Positions 44,159 through 52,438 of a stretch of 64,000 nt of DNA are shown one piece after another. This DNA comes from Prolixibacter sp. NT017 (GTDB lineage: Bacteria; Bacteroidota; Bacteroidia; Bacteroidales; Prolixibacteraceae). The stretch lies in contig NZ_BLAV01000001.1 in NCBI RefSeq assembly GCF_009617875.1, positions 248,001 through 312,000 on the forward strand, in the 5' to 3' direction. Under the pieces are notes generated by a model. That model did not search any database, was not told where the DNA came from, and saw nothing but the letters and a program-made list of their open reading frames with translations. Each line of letters begins with the position of its first letter. The first letter of the stretch is position 1. A program made the translations under genes and the position numbers.

Positions 44159-44166
44159 TATGGTAG

Positions 44167-44856
44167 TTATACCGCAAAGCTGAATCCTTCGCCAATTAAC
44201 CGATCATATTTTTCTTTGTCGAACTGATACAAAAAGGCACCTTTACGGGAACTGCTTTTGTCTTTTTCCTCCAGTTTCTGAAGGAGGTCCATCGACAATA
44301 TTTTCTTCCGGAAGTTCCGTTTGTCCAGTTCGATGCCTAAAATAGCTTCGTATAATTTTTGGAGTTGCGGAATGGTAAATTTGTCAGGCAGAAGCTCGAA
44401 ACCGATAGGCTGCGTTTTGCATCTCCGGCGTAATCGCGCCAGCGCATGGTTGACCATTTCCCGGTGATCGAAAACAAGCTCGGGAATTTCGTCTATTTTA
44501 AACCACTGCGCATTGTATTTTTCTAACTGTTCCGAATCTTGGTGGTCGGTTTTCATCAACGCGTAGTATGCCATCGAAATGACGCGTCCTTCTGAATCTC
44601 GTTTTGGTTTGCTGTAAAGACGAAGCTGTTCCAGATACAAATCGCTCAGCCCGGTCAGTTGATGCAAAACCCGGTCGGCAGCCTGTTCCATATCTTCATC
44701 TTCTTTCAGGAAACCGCCCATCAGCGACCATTGTCCTTTGCAGGGCTTAAATCCTCGTTTGATGAGCAGTAGCTTCAATCCTTCTTCGTCGAATCCGAAG
44801 ATAATAACGTCGAGGGCTAATAAGAAAGGTGTTTGTTGGGAATAATATTCCACCAT
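44167..44856 (-). CDS. NrtR/AraR-like Nudix-domain transcriptional regulator (second)
   Basis: Paralogue of the regulator at 41420, 229 residues, same architecture: Nudix fold (to ~145; ALDVIIFGFDEEGLKLLLIKRGF) and winged helix (FELLPDKFTIPQLQKLYEAILGIELDKRNFRKKI). Its Nudix box is also degenerate (GGFLKEDEDMEQAADRVLHQLTGL), so it should sense rather than hydrolyse a ligand. The two share the C-terminal core nearly residue for residue (LGIELD-RNFRKKI). It is divergent from the DUF362 gene across a 150-bp region, which is a plausible target site. Confidence 0.85.
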   Translation of the reverse strand: MVEYYSQQTPFLLALDVIIFGFDEEGLKLLLIKRGFKPCKGQWSLMGGFLKEDEDMEQAADRVLHQLTGLSDLYLEQLRLYSKPKRDSEGRVISMAYYALMKTDHQDSEQLEKYNAQWFKIDEIPELVFDHREMVNHALARLRRRCKTQPIGFELLPDKFTIPQLQKLYEAILGIELDKRNFRKKILSMDLLQKLEEKDKSSSRKGAFLYQFDKEKYDRLIGEGFSFAV

Positions 44857-45004
44857 CGTTAAATAAATTTCACGTGTCAGACGAACACTTTTGTTGATAC
44901 CACAAGTTTATCCTTATTTTCTGAAATATGAAAAGATAAATTTCTGGTTTATGAATGTAACATTTTGGTATCCATTCATACTAACATGAAAACCCATTTG
45001 ACTT

Positions 45005-46177
45005 ATGAAACAGAAATCGTCCTTTTCACGTCGAAGCTTCTTCAGGCTGCTGTCAGCCGGAGGTGCCGGCTCGGTTTTGATGGCTGGGATGCCGAAAAGT
45101 GTCATGGCTTCCGCCGAAAGCGAAAAACCGGAAACCAACATTAACAAAGCGTTGGAATATTCGCGCAATAAAAATTCCATGCCGGGGGAGTATCCGGCCC
45201 GGGTTGTAAAAGTGGTTCATCCGAACAGTGTGGTCGATAATCAGCTAGTTGAATCGGAAGCATATCGGATGATTGCAGACGGGCTCCTCAAACTGACAGG
45301 AGAAAAGAAACTGCACAAAGCCTGGCGGAAATTTGTGAAACCGGGAGAGAAGATTGGTTTGAAAGTGAATCCCGTTGCCGGAAAACTACTAACGACAAGT
45401 CATGCGGTTGTAAAGGCAGTAGTGAAGCAATTGGAGGAATCGGGAATCTCGCGGTCGGACATTGTCATTTGGGACCGGAGAGAAATGCAGTTGCACGAAA
45501 CCGGTTTTACGGAAGAGAATTACCCGGGAATTACTATTCGCGGAACGGAGCAACAAGACAAAGACGGGGGATTTTTCGACAAGGGCGGTATCCTTTACGG
45601 AGAAAAGAATATTGACAAAGACTGGTACTACTGGGCTGATGTCAACGGTGAGTACGATGAGTACACGTTGCCTTACATGGTGAATGGAGGAAAGGAATCG
45701 TACTTCACTAAGATTATTACCCAGGAGGTGGATAAAATCATCAATATCCCGATTTTGAAAAATGCCGGAACGACGGTTACCTGTTGTATGAAAAATTTGG
45801 CTTTTGGTAGTATCAGCAATACGGGGAGATTGCATAAGCAGCTTTGGTCGGAGACAACAGCGCAGGTTTGTGCCTTTCCGCCTTTGCGCGATAAAGTGGT
45901 GCTGAATATTGTGGATGGTTTAAAAGGTTGCTTCGATGGTGGCCCCGCTGCCAACCCGCAGTTTCTGACCAACTACAAAACGATTCTGCTTGGTAGCGAC
46001 CCCGTGGCTGTTGATCGCATTGCCTACGACGTGGTTTTGAAGAAAAGAATGGAAGAAGGCGTTCAGAAAAAAGAATCTCCTAACGGAACAAAGTTCATGG
46101 AACTGGCTTCCGGTTACGGTTTGGGCGAAGCGAATCCATCGAAAATAACATTGGAAAACATCGAAATAAAAGCATAA
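45005..46177 (+). CDS. Tat-exported DUF362 protein
   Basis: Protein of 390 residues with a twin-arginine signal (SRRSFFRLLSAGGAGSVLMAG; the RR pair is at residues 9-10 of the reading), so it is folded, perhaps with a cofactor, before export to the periplasm. The DUF362 core spans ~90-380 (LKVNPVAGKLLTTSHAVVKAVVKQLE, IINIPILKNAGTTVTCCMKNLAFG, VDGLKGCFDGGP, LLGSDPVAVDRIAYDV). The ferredoxin-like [4Fe-4S] tail of some relatives is absent. Function is unknown. Its stop overlaps the start of the next gene (TAATG), so the two are translationally coupled. Confidence 0.85.
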   Translation: MKQKSSFSRRSFFRLLSAGGAGSVLMAGMPKSVMASAESEKPETNINKALEYSRNKNSMPGEYPARVVKVVHPNSVVDNQLVESEAYRMIADGLLKLTGEKKLHKAWRKFVKPGEKIGLKVNPVAGKLLTTSHAVVKAVVKQLEESGISRSDIVIWDRREMQLHETGFTEENYPGITIRGTEQQDKDGGFFDKGGILYGEKNIDKDWYYWADVNGEYDEYTLPYMVNGGKESYFTKIITQEVDKIINIPILKNAGTTVTCCMKNLAFGSISNTGRLHKQLWSETTAQVCAFPPLRDKVVLNIVDGLKGCFDGGPAANPQFLTNYKTILLGSDPVAVDRIAYDVVLKKRMEEGVQKKESPNGTKFMELASGYGLGEANPSKITLENIEIKA

Positions 46178-46974
46178 TGTTTAAGAGTATTTATTACCTG
46201 GTTTTCTTTCTGTTTGTCATGATATCACAGGCGATTGCTGCCGATAAGGTGGCGTTGAATGATGATGAATTTCCTGGTTTGAAAGTAACCGAAACGAAAA
46301 CATACGACGGTGGTTCCCTTTGGGGATACATGGATGGCGGTGCCGATCTTTACCTCGAATATGGCTTTCAGAAACTCACTTCTCAAACGGTGACATGCAA
46401 CGATGTCACTTTTCAGGTTGACATTTTTGAGATGAATAATCCACTGTCGGCTTTTGGCATCTATTCAGTCAGCCGTTTTCGCTGCAAGGTGGGAAGTGAC
46501 ACGCTGGTTTCGAACGACTGCCTGAATGCTTACCAATATCAAATCGTGTCGGGCAAGTATTACGTCAATATTGTCAACCAGTCCGGAAGTTCCAAAGCTA
46601 TTGGGACAGCATTGCAGATTGGTCGGTTATTTGAGCAAAAGCTGAAAGGGCAGCCCGAAGTTGAGTTCCCGTCGAAAATAAAGGAAAATCTCAGTATTGA
46701 TAACCGGGTGAAACTGAAATTGATGATGGGTCGGCTTGGCGTACAAAACGGCTATTCATCCTGGGCTGACTTTTTATCGGGTTGGGAGCATTATCAACTT
46801 TGGATGTTGCCGGTTCATGACAAAACATTGTTGGTTCTGACATGGAATTCCGGCGGTATACCACCCAAATTTAAGGCATTGATTGAAGCAGACAATGAAT
46901 CCGGCTTGCCGGGAAGTGCTGCAAATAAGGATTATATACTAGCGGGAGACCAGCTGATTGTTTGGGGAAATTAA
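46177..46974 (+). CDS. Secreted DUF6599-like protein
   Basis: Exported protein of 265 residues with signal peptide 1-21 (ending AIAAD). The body includes GYMDGGADLYLEYGFQKL, VDIFEMNNPLSAFGIYSVSRF, YYVNIVNQ and LLVLTWNSGG, matching the DUF6599 family found in Bacteroidota and other anaerobes, function unknown. It starts on the last base of the DUF362 stop (TAATG overlap), so the pair is a single operon and the two proteins probably act together in the periplasm. A terminator follows. Confidence 0.78.
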   Translation: MFKSIYYLVFFLFVMISQAIAADKVALNDDEFPGLKVTETKTYDGGSLWGYMDGGADLYLEYGFQKLTSQTVTCNDVTFQVDIFEMNNPLSAFGIYSVSRFRCKVGSDTLVSNDCLNAYQYQIVSGKYYVNIVNQSGSSKAIGTALQIGRLFEQKLKGQPEVEFPSKIKENLSIDNRVKLKLMMGRLGVQNGYSSWADFLSGWEHYQLWMLPVHDKTLLVLTWNSGGIPPKFKALIEADNESGLPGSAANKDYILAGDQLIVWGN

Positions 46975-47012
46975 GATTTTCGTTATTATATAATTGGTTT
47001 TTGATTTGAAAG

Positions 47013-47040
47013 GCCACCCTCTTATGGGTGGCTTTTTTAT
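47013..47040 (+). terminator. Rho-independent terminator after the DUF362/DUF6599 operon
   Basis: GCCACCC-TCTTAT-GGGTGGC stem (47013-47032) followed by TTTTTTAT. Confidence 0.85.
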
Positions 47041-47201
47041 TTTTCAATAGAAAAGTTTGCTATTGGCAACGAAAGTGACGATTTGACAGTCTTTTGTTGT
47101 GTCAGGACAATGTGGCGATCGGGGTCGAACCTTTTTAATTTGTTTGTAGTGAGCTTTTTGTGTTTTGTGTTTGTCTTTTAGGAAGTGATTTGGTATGCCA
47201 T

Positions 47202-47219
47202 TTGATATCTAGGTATCAA
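47202..47219 (+). promoter_or_regulatory. Possible operator before the thioredoxin/reductase operon
   Basis: Perfect inverted repeat TTGATA-N6-TATCAA, 41 bp before the ATG of the thioredoxin-like gene. Candidate regulator binding site; could be chance. Confidence 0.35.
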
Positions 47220-47260
47220 TATATTTAAAAATATTGTTTACTCATTAATTAGTTGAAATC

Positions 47261-47611
47261 ATGTTACAAACCAACTTGAAGCACATTATGACCGCCGATG
47301 AGCATCAGAAGTTCATCGAGGAGAATGATAATGTAATGATTTGCTGTGGTCGTATGGGCCCCATGTGTGTTCCGGTTTACGGAATTATGGAAGAGCTGGA
47401 AGATGACTATACTCACGTAACTTTTGCTGATATGGAATTTGATAATCCTGAATCAGCTGTCATTCGTAATGCTCCCGAATGCCGCGGTTTTATGGGACTT
47501 CCGTTCACTGTATATTACAAAAACGGTAAACTCGTAAAAGCTACCAGCAGCATTCAGTCCATGGATCAGGTTACTGCTATTCTTAACGAACAGTTTGGCG
47601 AGCCGAAATAA
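47261..47611 (+). CDS. Thioredoxin-like protein with incomplete active site
   Basis: Protein of 116 residues with a thioredoxin fold: helix-strand start, the cis-proline block GLPFTVYYKNGKLV near 78, and C-terminal helix. The active-site loop reads CCGRMGPMCVPVY, so Cys36 occupies the nucleophile position but the second Cys of CxxC is Val39; extra Cys28 and Cys29 lie just before, and another Cys is at PECRGF. It is followed 93 bp later by thioredoxin reductase and should be its partner. It resembles CVPC thioredoxins of anaerobes, minus the resolving Cys; a monothiol or alternative-cysteine mechanism is inferred. Confidence 0.8.
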   Translation: MLQTNLKHIMTADEHQKFIEENDNVMICCGRMGPMCVPVYGIMEELEDDYTHVTFADMEFDNPESAVIRNAPECRGFMGLPFTVYYKNGKLVKATSSIQSMDQVTAILNEQFGEPK

Positions 47612-47703
47612 AATTGACAAAGCTGGCCTGCTGTCAGAGTAGATTTGCAGCAGGTTCAGCTTTCTTCCGGTTCAACCGGGAAACACTTTAAGATTGGAAT
47701 CAG

Positions 47704-48663
47704 ATGAAAGACGATACCATTTATGATGTTATTATTCTGGGGGCAGGAGCTGCCGGTTTAGCTGCCGGAATTTATACATCGCGGGCTAAACTCAGTACAC
47801 TTATTCTTAATGAGGGTACGCCAGGCGGGCAGTTGGTGCTGACGCACGAAATTGCCAATTATCCCGGAGTTGAATCCACCAGCGGATATCAACTGGGAAA
47901 TATAATGAAGAAGCAGGCCAAGTCGTTTGGCTGCAAAATAAAATCGAACCTGCACATAACCGCAGTCGATCTGAAGAGCGAAACCAAAACCGTTGAAGTC
48001 AACGGAAAAGATACATACGCTGCCCATACAGTTATTCTGGCACCGGGCGGTCGTCCACGCATGTTGAATGTTCCGGGTGAGGGAGAATTCAAGGGGAGAG
48101 GTATTTCCTACTGTGCCACCTGCGATGGCGATTTCTTTCAGGACAAGGAAATTATTGTAGTTGGTGGTGGTAATTCAGCACTGGAAGAAGCTGTTTCACT
48201 GACGAAATACGCATCGAAAGTGACCATCGTTCACCAGTTCGATCATTTCCAGGGATTTGAACACGCCATCCGCGATGCCCGTGAGAACGAAAAAATTGAG
48301 TTCGAGATGGAATCCATGATTCAGGAATTCATCGGAAACGAAAACCTGGAAGCTGCCAGGGTGAAGAATATGCGGACAGGTGAGGAGAAGATTGTCAATG
48401 TGGAAGGAACGTTTATTTTCATCGGTTACGTTCCGAATACAGCCTTCTTTAAAGATGTGGTTGAGCTGAATGAATACGGCGAACTGTTGACAGATGACCG
48501 TATGAAAACTAATATTCCCGGAGTGTATGGTGCCGGTGATAGTGTTAAAAAGCCTTACCGCCAAGTGACAACAGCTGTCGCCGACGGAACGATAGCAGCT
48601 CTCTCAGCTGCAGAATACGTCAACGAAATAAAGCGAAAGCAGAAAGATTTATCGGAAGCATAA
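47704..48663 (+). CDS. Thioredoxin reductase family flavoprotein
   Basis: FAD- and NAD(P)H-dependent disulfide reductase of 319 residues. FAD dinucleotide fold VIILGAGAAGLAAGIYTSR near 10, redox pair CATCD near 137 (CxxC present), second nucleotide fold IIVVGGGNSALEEAVSL near 150, and the C-terminal GVYGAGDSVKKPYRQVTTAVADG binding flavin. It likely reduces the unusual thioredoxin-like protein encoded immediately upstream. trxB-like, but since the partner lacks a normal active site I leave the symbol blank. Confidence 0.9.
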   Translation: MKDDTIYDVIILGAGAAGLAAGIYTSRAKLSTLILNEGTPGGQLVLTHEIANYPGVESTSGYQLGNIMKKQAKSFGCKIKSNLHITAVDLKSETKTVEVNGKDTYAAHTVILAPGGRPRMLNVPGEGEFKGRGISYCATCDGDFFQDKEIIVVGGGNSALEEAVSLTKYASKVTIVHQFDHFQGFEHAIRDARENEKIEFEMESMIQEFIGNENLEAARVKNMRTGEEKIVNVEGTFIFIGYVPNTAFFKDVVELNEYGELLTDDRMKTNIPGVYGAGDSVKKPYRQVTTAVADGTIAALSAAEYVNEIKRKQKDLSEA

Positions 48664-48682
48664 TAAGCTCGAAAAAAAATAA

Positions 48683-48735
48683 ACCCGTATACTTTTATTG
48701 GACAAGATTGTCCCAATAGTATACGGGTAATTTTT
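48683..48735. terminator. Long bidirectional terminator
   Basis: ACCCGTATACT and AGTATACGGGT-type arms with an inner TATTGG/CCAATA segment (about 48683-48728), A/T tracts both sides. Between convergent reductase and pgl genes. Confidence 0.85.
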
Positions 48736-48737
48736 TA

Positions 48738-49463
48738 TTATTTCTCCAGTTTTCCGGCTGCCGCCTGATCGACGAACCAATATAGTTCCCCTGCCGGATG
48801 AATGTGGTATGCAGGCAGCAGGCGCCCCTTGTCCGAATCGGAAAATATCTCCTGCAACCTATCTGCTTTATTTTCTCCTGTTACCAGAAAGGCAGTTTTC
48901 TCAGCACTGTTCAGCACTTTTCCTGTTAAGGTGATTCTTTTTTGTCCCGAAGAAGGATGTGTCGCCACTTCGCAAACATCGAGCGAATGAAGCAATTCCA
49001 TTTGATTCGGGAAGATGGAAGCCGTGTGTCCGTCGTCACCCATTCCTAAGATAATCAAATTGAAAGCCGGCCAGGTTTCCTTTTCAGGAACCAGCGATTC
49101 AATTTCGTCGCCGTAGCGGACTGACTCGGTTGGTGGATCTTCTTCTCCCCGTATCCGGTGAATATTTCCTTCCGGAATATTGATTTGAGAAAGCAGTAAT
49201 TCGTTGGTCATTTTGTAGTTGCTTTCGTCGTCGTCAGCCGGAACCATCCGCTCATCACCCCACCAAAAATGCACTTTACTCCATTCAATGACATTTTTAT
49301 AGTTGTTAGCCAAATGCTTGAATAACAGTTTGGGTGTGCTTCCGCCCGAAAGGGCAATGTGAAAAAACGGACTTCTACTTTCTTTAATCCACTGAGCCAG
49401 GTTTTTGGCAAAAGCTTCGGTTACGCTGGCTGCATCGTTGTATATTTTTAATTCAGGTTCCAT
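48738..49463 (-). CDS. pgl: 6-phosphogluconolactonase
   Basis: Hydrolyses 6-phosphogluconolactone in the oxidative pentose phosphate pathway, DevB/Pgl type, 241 residues. Motifs: IALSGGSTPKLLFKHL near 38, VHFWWGDERMVPADDDESNYKMTNELL near 64 (quoted in part), LIILGMGDDGHTASIFPNQ near 130 and GKVLNSAEKTAFLVTGENKA near 175. Its start is 15 bp downstream of the zwf stop, forming the zwf-pgl operon. The third enzyme, 6-phosphogluconate dehydrogenase, is not in the window. Confidence 0.96.
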   Translation of the reverse strand: MEPELKIYNDAASVTEAFAKNLAQWIKESRSPFFHIALSGGSTPKLLFKHLANNYKNVIEWSKVHFWWGDERMVPADDDESNYKMTNELLLSQINIPEGNIHRIRGEEDPPTESVRYGDEIESLVPEKETWPAFNLIILGMGDDGHTASIFPNQMELLHSLDVCEVATHPSSGQKRITLTGKVLNSAEKTAFLVTGENKADRLQEIFSDSDKGRLLPAYHIHPAGELYWFVDQAAAGKLEK

Positions 49464-49478
49464 TGCTCCTGTCTGATT

Positions 49479-50990
49479 TTACAATTCGCAATAAGTTCCG
49501 TCGTCGGAAAGATTTTTACATGGATACCGCCAGGTATCTTCGCCTTCAATCAGGTCGTCGGCTTCCTGCGGTCCCCACGAACCGGCCGGATATCCATAAA
49601 TCGGAAGTGACGGATTTTCTTCCCAGGCATTGAGAATGGGCTGAACGAATCTCCACGCTGCTTCTACTGCATCGCCGCGCAGATAAAGTGTTTGGTCGCC
49701 CATCATGCAATCGAGTAAAAGACGCTCGTAAGCGGTTGGCAATTCTACATCCGATAAATCGCTGTAGTGGAAATCCATATTCACCGGCTGAACCCGGAAG
49801 CCGGCTCCCGGTTCCTTCAATCCGAACTTGAGCAGAATGCCTTCATCGGGCTGTATGCGAATGATCAACTGGTTGGTGACATGGGCAGTCATTCCGTCCT
49901 CCTGGAAAAGGTGATGTGGTGTAGGACGGAATTTAATGACGACTTCGGTTACACGCGTTGGTAATTTTTTCCCGGTACGGAGATAAAAAGGAACGCCGGC
50001 CCAGCGCCAGTTGTCAATGTAAAATTTCATTGCCAGGAAGGTCTCTGTCCGCGATTCAGGATCGACTCCTTTCTCGCCCCGGTAGCCTTTGACCGGCTCA
50101 TTCTTGATACGCGACTCCATGTACTGGCCGCGAATCACATTTGAGCGAATTTCTTCAGGCTCGAGTGGTCTGAGTGACTGGAAAACTTTCAGCGTTTCGT
50201 TACGAATGGCATCTGCTTCAGCCACCACGGGAGGTTCCATTCCGACCATTCCGACCAATTGCAGGAGGTGATTCTGAACCATGTCGCGCATGGCACCGGA
50301 TTGGTCGTAGTAACCGCCCCTTCCTTCCACTCCCAGACTTTCAGCGGAAGAAATTTCCACGCGCTCTATGAAGTTCCGATTCCAAATCGGCTCGAAAATT
50401 CCGTTGGAGAAGCGGGCCACTAACATGTTCTGGACGGTTTCTTTACCCAAATAGTGGTCAATACGGTAAATCTGCTTTTCATCGAAGTAGTTGAGCAGTT
50501 CCTTGTTCAGCTTTTGTGCTGTTTCCAGATTATTCCCGAAAGGTTTTTCCACAATCAACCGGGTATAACCATCTTCCTGTTGATTTAAACCAACCGATGC
50601 CAGATTGGCCGGGATTACTCCGTATAACTTAGGCGGAGTGGAGAGGTAGAAAATATAATTGCCGGGAATATCCAGCTTTTTTTTCAGCTCTTCCAACCGG
50701 TCCTTCAGTTTACCGTACTCATCGGCATCAGCGGTTCCCAGTGGTTGATAATAGAGTTTTTCGAGGAACTCATCGCATTTGCACTGGTCATCGTCCTTCG
50801 GCAGGAAATCGGTAACGCTTTCGCGGAATTCCTCATCGGTCATTTCAGTACGACTGGCGCCCAGAATGGCAAACTTTTCCGGCAATCTTTTACCGTTATG
50901 CAACTTGCATATAGCCGGGATCAGTTTTCTTTTGGTTAAATCGCCTGATGCACCGAATATGACTAGAATATGTGATTCGGGTGTATTCAT
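49479..50990 (-). CDS. zwf: Glucose-6-phosphate 1-dehydrogenase
   Basis: Oxidises glucose-6-phosphate to the lactone, producing NADPH, first step of the oxidative pentose phosphate pathway; 503 residues. GASGDLTKRKLIPAICKL near 13 binds the nucleotide, RIDHYLGKETVQNML near 175 is the signature with the substrate-binding and catalytic Lys and His, and IDNWRWAGVPFYLRTGK near 330 is a further family block. First gene of the zwf-pgl operon. Confidence 0.97.
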   Translation of the reverse strand: MNTPESHILVIFGASGDLTKRKLIPAICKLHNGKRLPEKFAILGASRTEMTDEEFRESVTDFLPKDDDQCKCDEFLEKLYYQPLGTADADEYGKLKDRLEELKKKLDIPGNYIFYLSTPPKLYGVIPANLASVGLNQQEDGYTRLIVEKPFGNNLETAQKLNKELLNYFDEKQIYRIDHYLGKETVQNMLVARFSNGIFEPIWNRNFIERVEISSAESLGVEGRGGYYDQSGAMRDMVQNHLLQLVGMVGMEPPVVAEADAIRNETLKVFQSLRPLEPEEIRSNVIRGQYMESRIKNEPVKGYRGEKGVDPESRTETFLAMKFYIDNWRWAGVPFYLRTGKKLPTRVTEVVIKFRPTPHHLFQEDGMTAHVTNQLIIRIQPDEGILLKFGLKEPGAGFRVQPVNMDFHYSDLSDVELPTAYERLLLDCMMGDQTLYLRGDAVEAAWRFVQPILNAWEENPSLPIYGYPAGSWGPQEADDLIEGEDTWRYPCKNLSDDGTYCEL

Positions 50991-51193
50991 TGTTTATATC
51001 TTTTTTTGCAGATGCTAAATTTACTCACCTATATAAAACAGATCCCCCTCCATTTGTTTAGTTGGGAAGGATAAGCTTCTGTTAAAAGTCGTAAATCACA
51101 GTTCTTAATCAGGACGTTGGGATAGCGCAAATCTGCTGAAAGCATTTTGCATCAGCGAATTCATTTTGGGTGTTTCATTCATCTATTCCCGGA

Positions 51194-51835
51194 TTATTCG
51201 TAGAGTCCCCAAACCATCAGGTTGTCTTCAACAAAGCGGTAGTTCAGGTCGATGTGATCGGTGCCGAACAAGCCTTTGAACAGTCCGGTAAACGAACCGT
51301 TTGAGCCGGTCATTTCGAAAGCGGGAATCTGGATTTGCGTTGAGAATTCAACGCCCTGATGAGGAATCATCTTGAAGATGGCCTCTTTCGCACACCAGTG
51401 CATAAATAACTTGATGTTTGAATAGCCGTCATTGGTCAGGCAATTTTGCAGCTCTTCGGCTGAAAGAAAGCGGGGAGCTACTCTGTCAATGGAGCGCGAA
51501 ACATTCTCGATGTCGAGACCAGGTTGCATCTCTTCGTGCAACAGCACAGCAGCGTATTCTGACGAATGGGAAATGCTGATATGGTAAGGGGTATCTTCCA
51601 ATACGGGTTTACCGTCGGTCAGATGACGGATTTCAAATGGCTCGTCGAGCATTTGCTGAAGAAGAGCCCGGGTTGCCAGCCATTCACGTTGCCTGCGCAG
51701 GTTGGTGAAGGATTTGAATTCCTGTTCTTCTGCAGGAGTCAACGTGACAATTTGCCTTAATTCCTCCGGCGTTTCGGTTATTTCCCAGAGGCCAAGTAAG
51801 GCATCATCGATATTTTCGTTCGTAAAAAGAGGCAT
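51194..51835 (-). CDS. 4'-phosphopantetheinyl transferase superfamily protein
   Basis: Transfers the phosphopantetheine arm of CoA to carrier proteins; 213 residues, the long pseudo-dimeric (Sfp/EntD-like) group. Signature blocks are GLDIENVSRSIDRVAPRFLSAEE near 105 (magnesium-binding Asp/Glu) and WCAKEAIFKMI near 150 (catalytic Glu-Lys). HISISHSSEYAAVLL near 83 binds CoA. The start overlaps the gldD stop by one base (TAATG), so it is translationally coupled to the gliding genes. Target carrier, fatty acid or secondary-metabolite type, is unknown. Confidence 0.92.
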   Translation of the reverse strand: MPLFTNENIDDALLGLWEITETPEELRQIVTLTPAEEQEFKSFTNLRRQREWLATRALLQQMLDEPFEIRHLTDGKPVLEDTPYHISISHSSEYAAVLLHEEMQPGLDIENVSRSIDRVAPRFLSAEELQNCLTNDGYSNIKLFMHWCAKEAIFKMIPHQGVEFSTQIQIPAFEMTGSNGSFTGLFKGLFGTDHIDLNYRFVEDNLMVWGLYE

Positions 51836-52437
51836 TATTTAACGTCTTTCCATTTGGTTGATTCGACCAGTTGAACAACATCCTGTTCCAGGAAGTTAAT
51901 GACAGGTTGTAAGCTGTCCACATTAGGAATTTCGCGTATATACAGTGCTCCGCGAATGAAGTGACGTGTGCTGTCAGTTAGGTAGAATTGCATGGGCGAG
52001 GCTACGTTTCCCTTGATATTGTAAAGCGTTCCGTAGACTTTATTCGCCCGGTTGATGTAAATTTTTTCGTCGATAGCACTGGCTTTTTGTGCATGCTTGT
52101 AGGCCAGCATTCTCGATTCTTCGGTGTATTTTGCCAGATTACCGTGTACGGCTTTATAGCTGATGTGAATGGAAGCTTTATTGGACGGAACATCGATGTT
52201 AATCCAATACGGCTTTGCCTGGTAATCCGAGTCTCTTGAAATACTGGAATAATCCGGAATTTTAAAGGTGTAAGGCAAGTTCTCATTCATCTGATGATAA
52301 GCCTTTTTCGGAAATGCAATACGAAAATAACCTATTGGTTTCGGTGTGTATTCGTGTTTACATGAAATCATGCTCATCATCATAATCACCAAAATAATGA
52401 TGATTGGTAAATGCATCCTGTGAATTCGTCTTCCCAT
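51835..52437 (-). CDS. gldD: Gliding motility lipoprotein GldD
   Basis: Lipoprotein of 200 residues belonging to the gliding/type IX secretion-associated set. Signal with lipobox region MMMSMISC (Cys near 25), then the diagnostic PKPIGYFRIAFPKKAYHQM. GldD is required for gliding in Flavobacterium johnsoniae and is found in many non-gliding Bacteroidota. I choose the ATG at 52437, which begins one base after the gldE stop; longer frames overlap gldE. The next gene is the phosphopantetheinyl transferase. Confidence 0.93.
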   Translation of the reverse strand: MGRRIHRMHLPIIIILVIMMMSMISCKHEYTPKPIGYFRIAFPKKAYHQMNENLPYTFKIPDYSSISRDSDYQAKPYWINIDVPSNKASIHISYKAVHGNLAKYTEESRMLAYKHAQKASAIDEKIYINRANKVYGTLYNIKGNVASPMQFYLTDSTRHFIRGALYIREIPNVDSLQPVINFLEQDVVQLVESTKWKDVK

Positions 52438-52438
52438 A

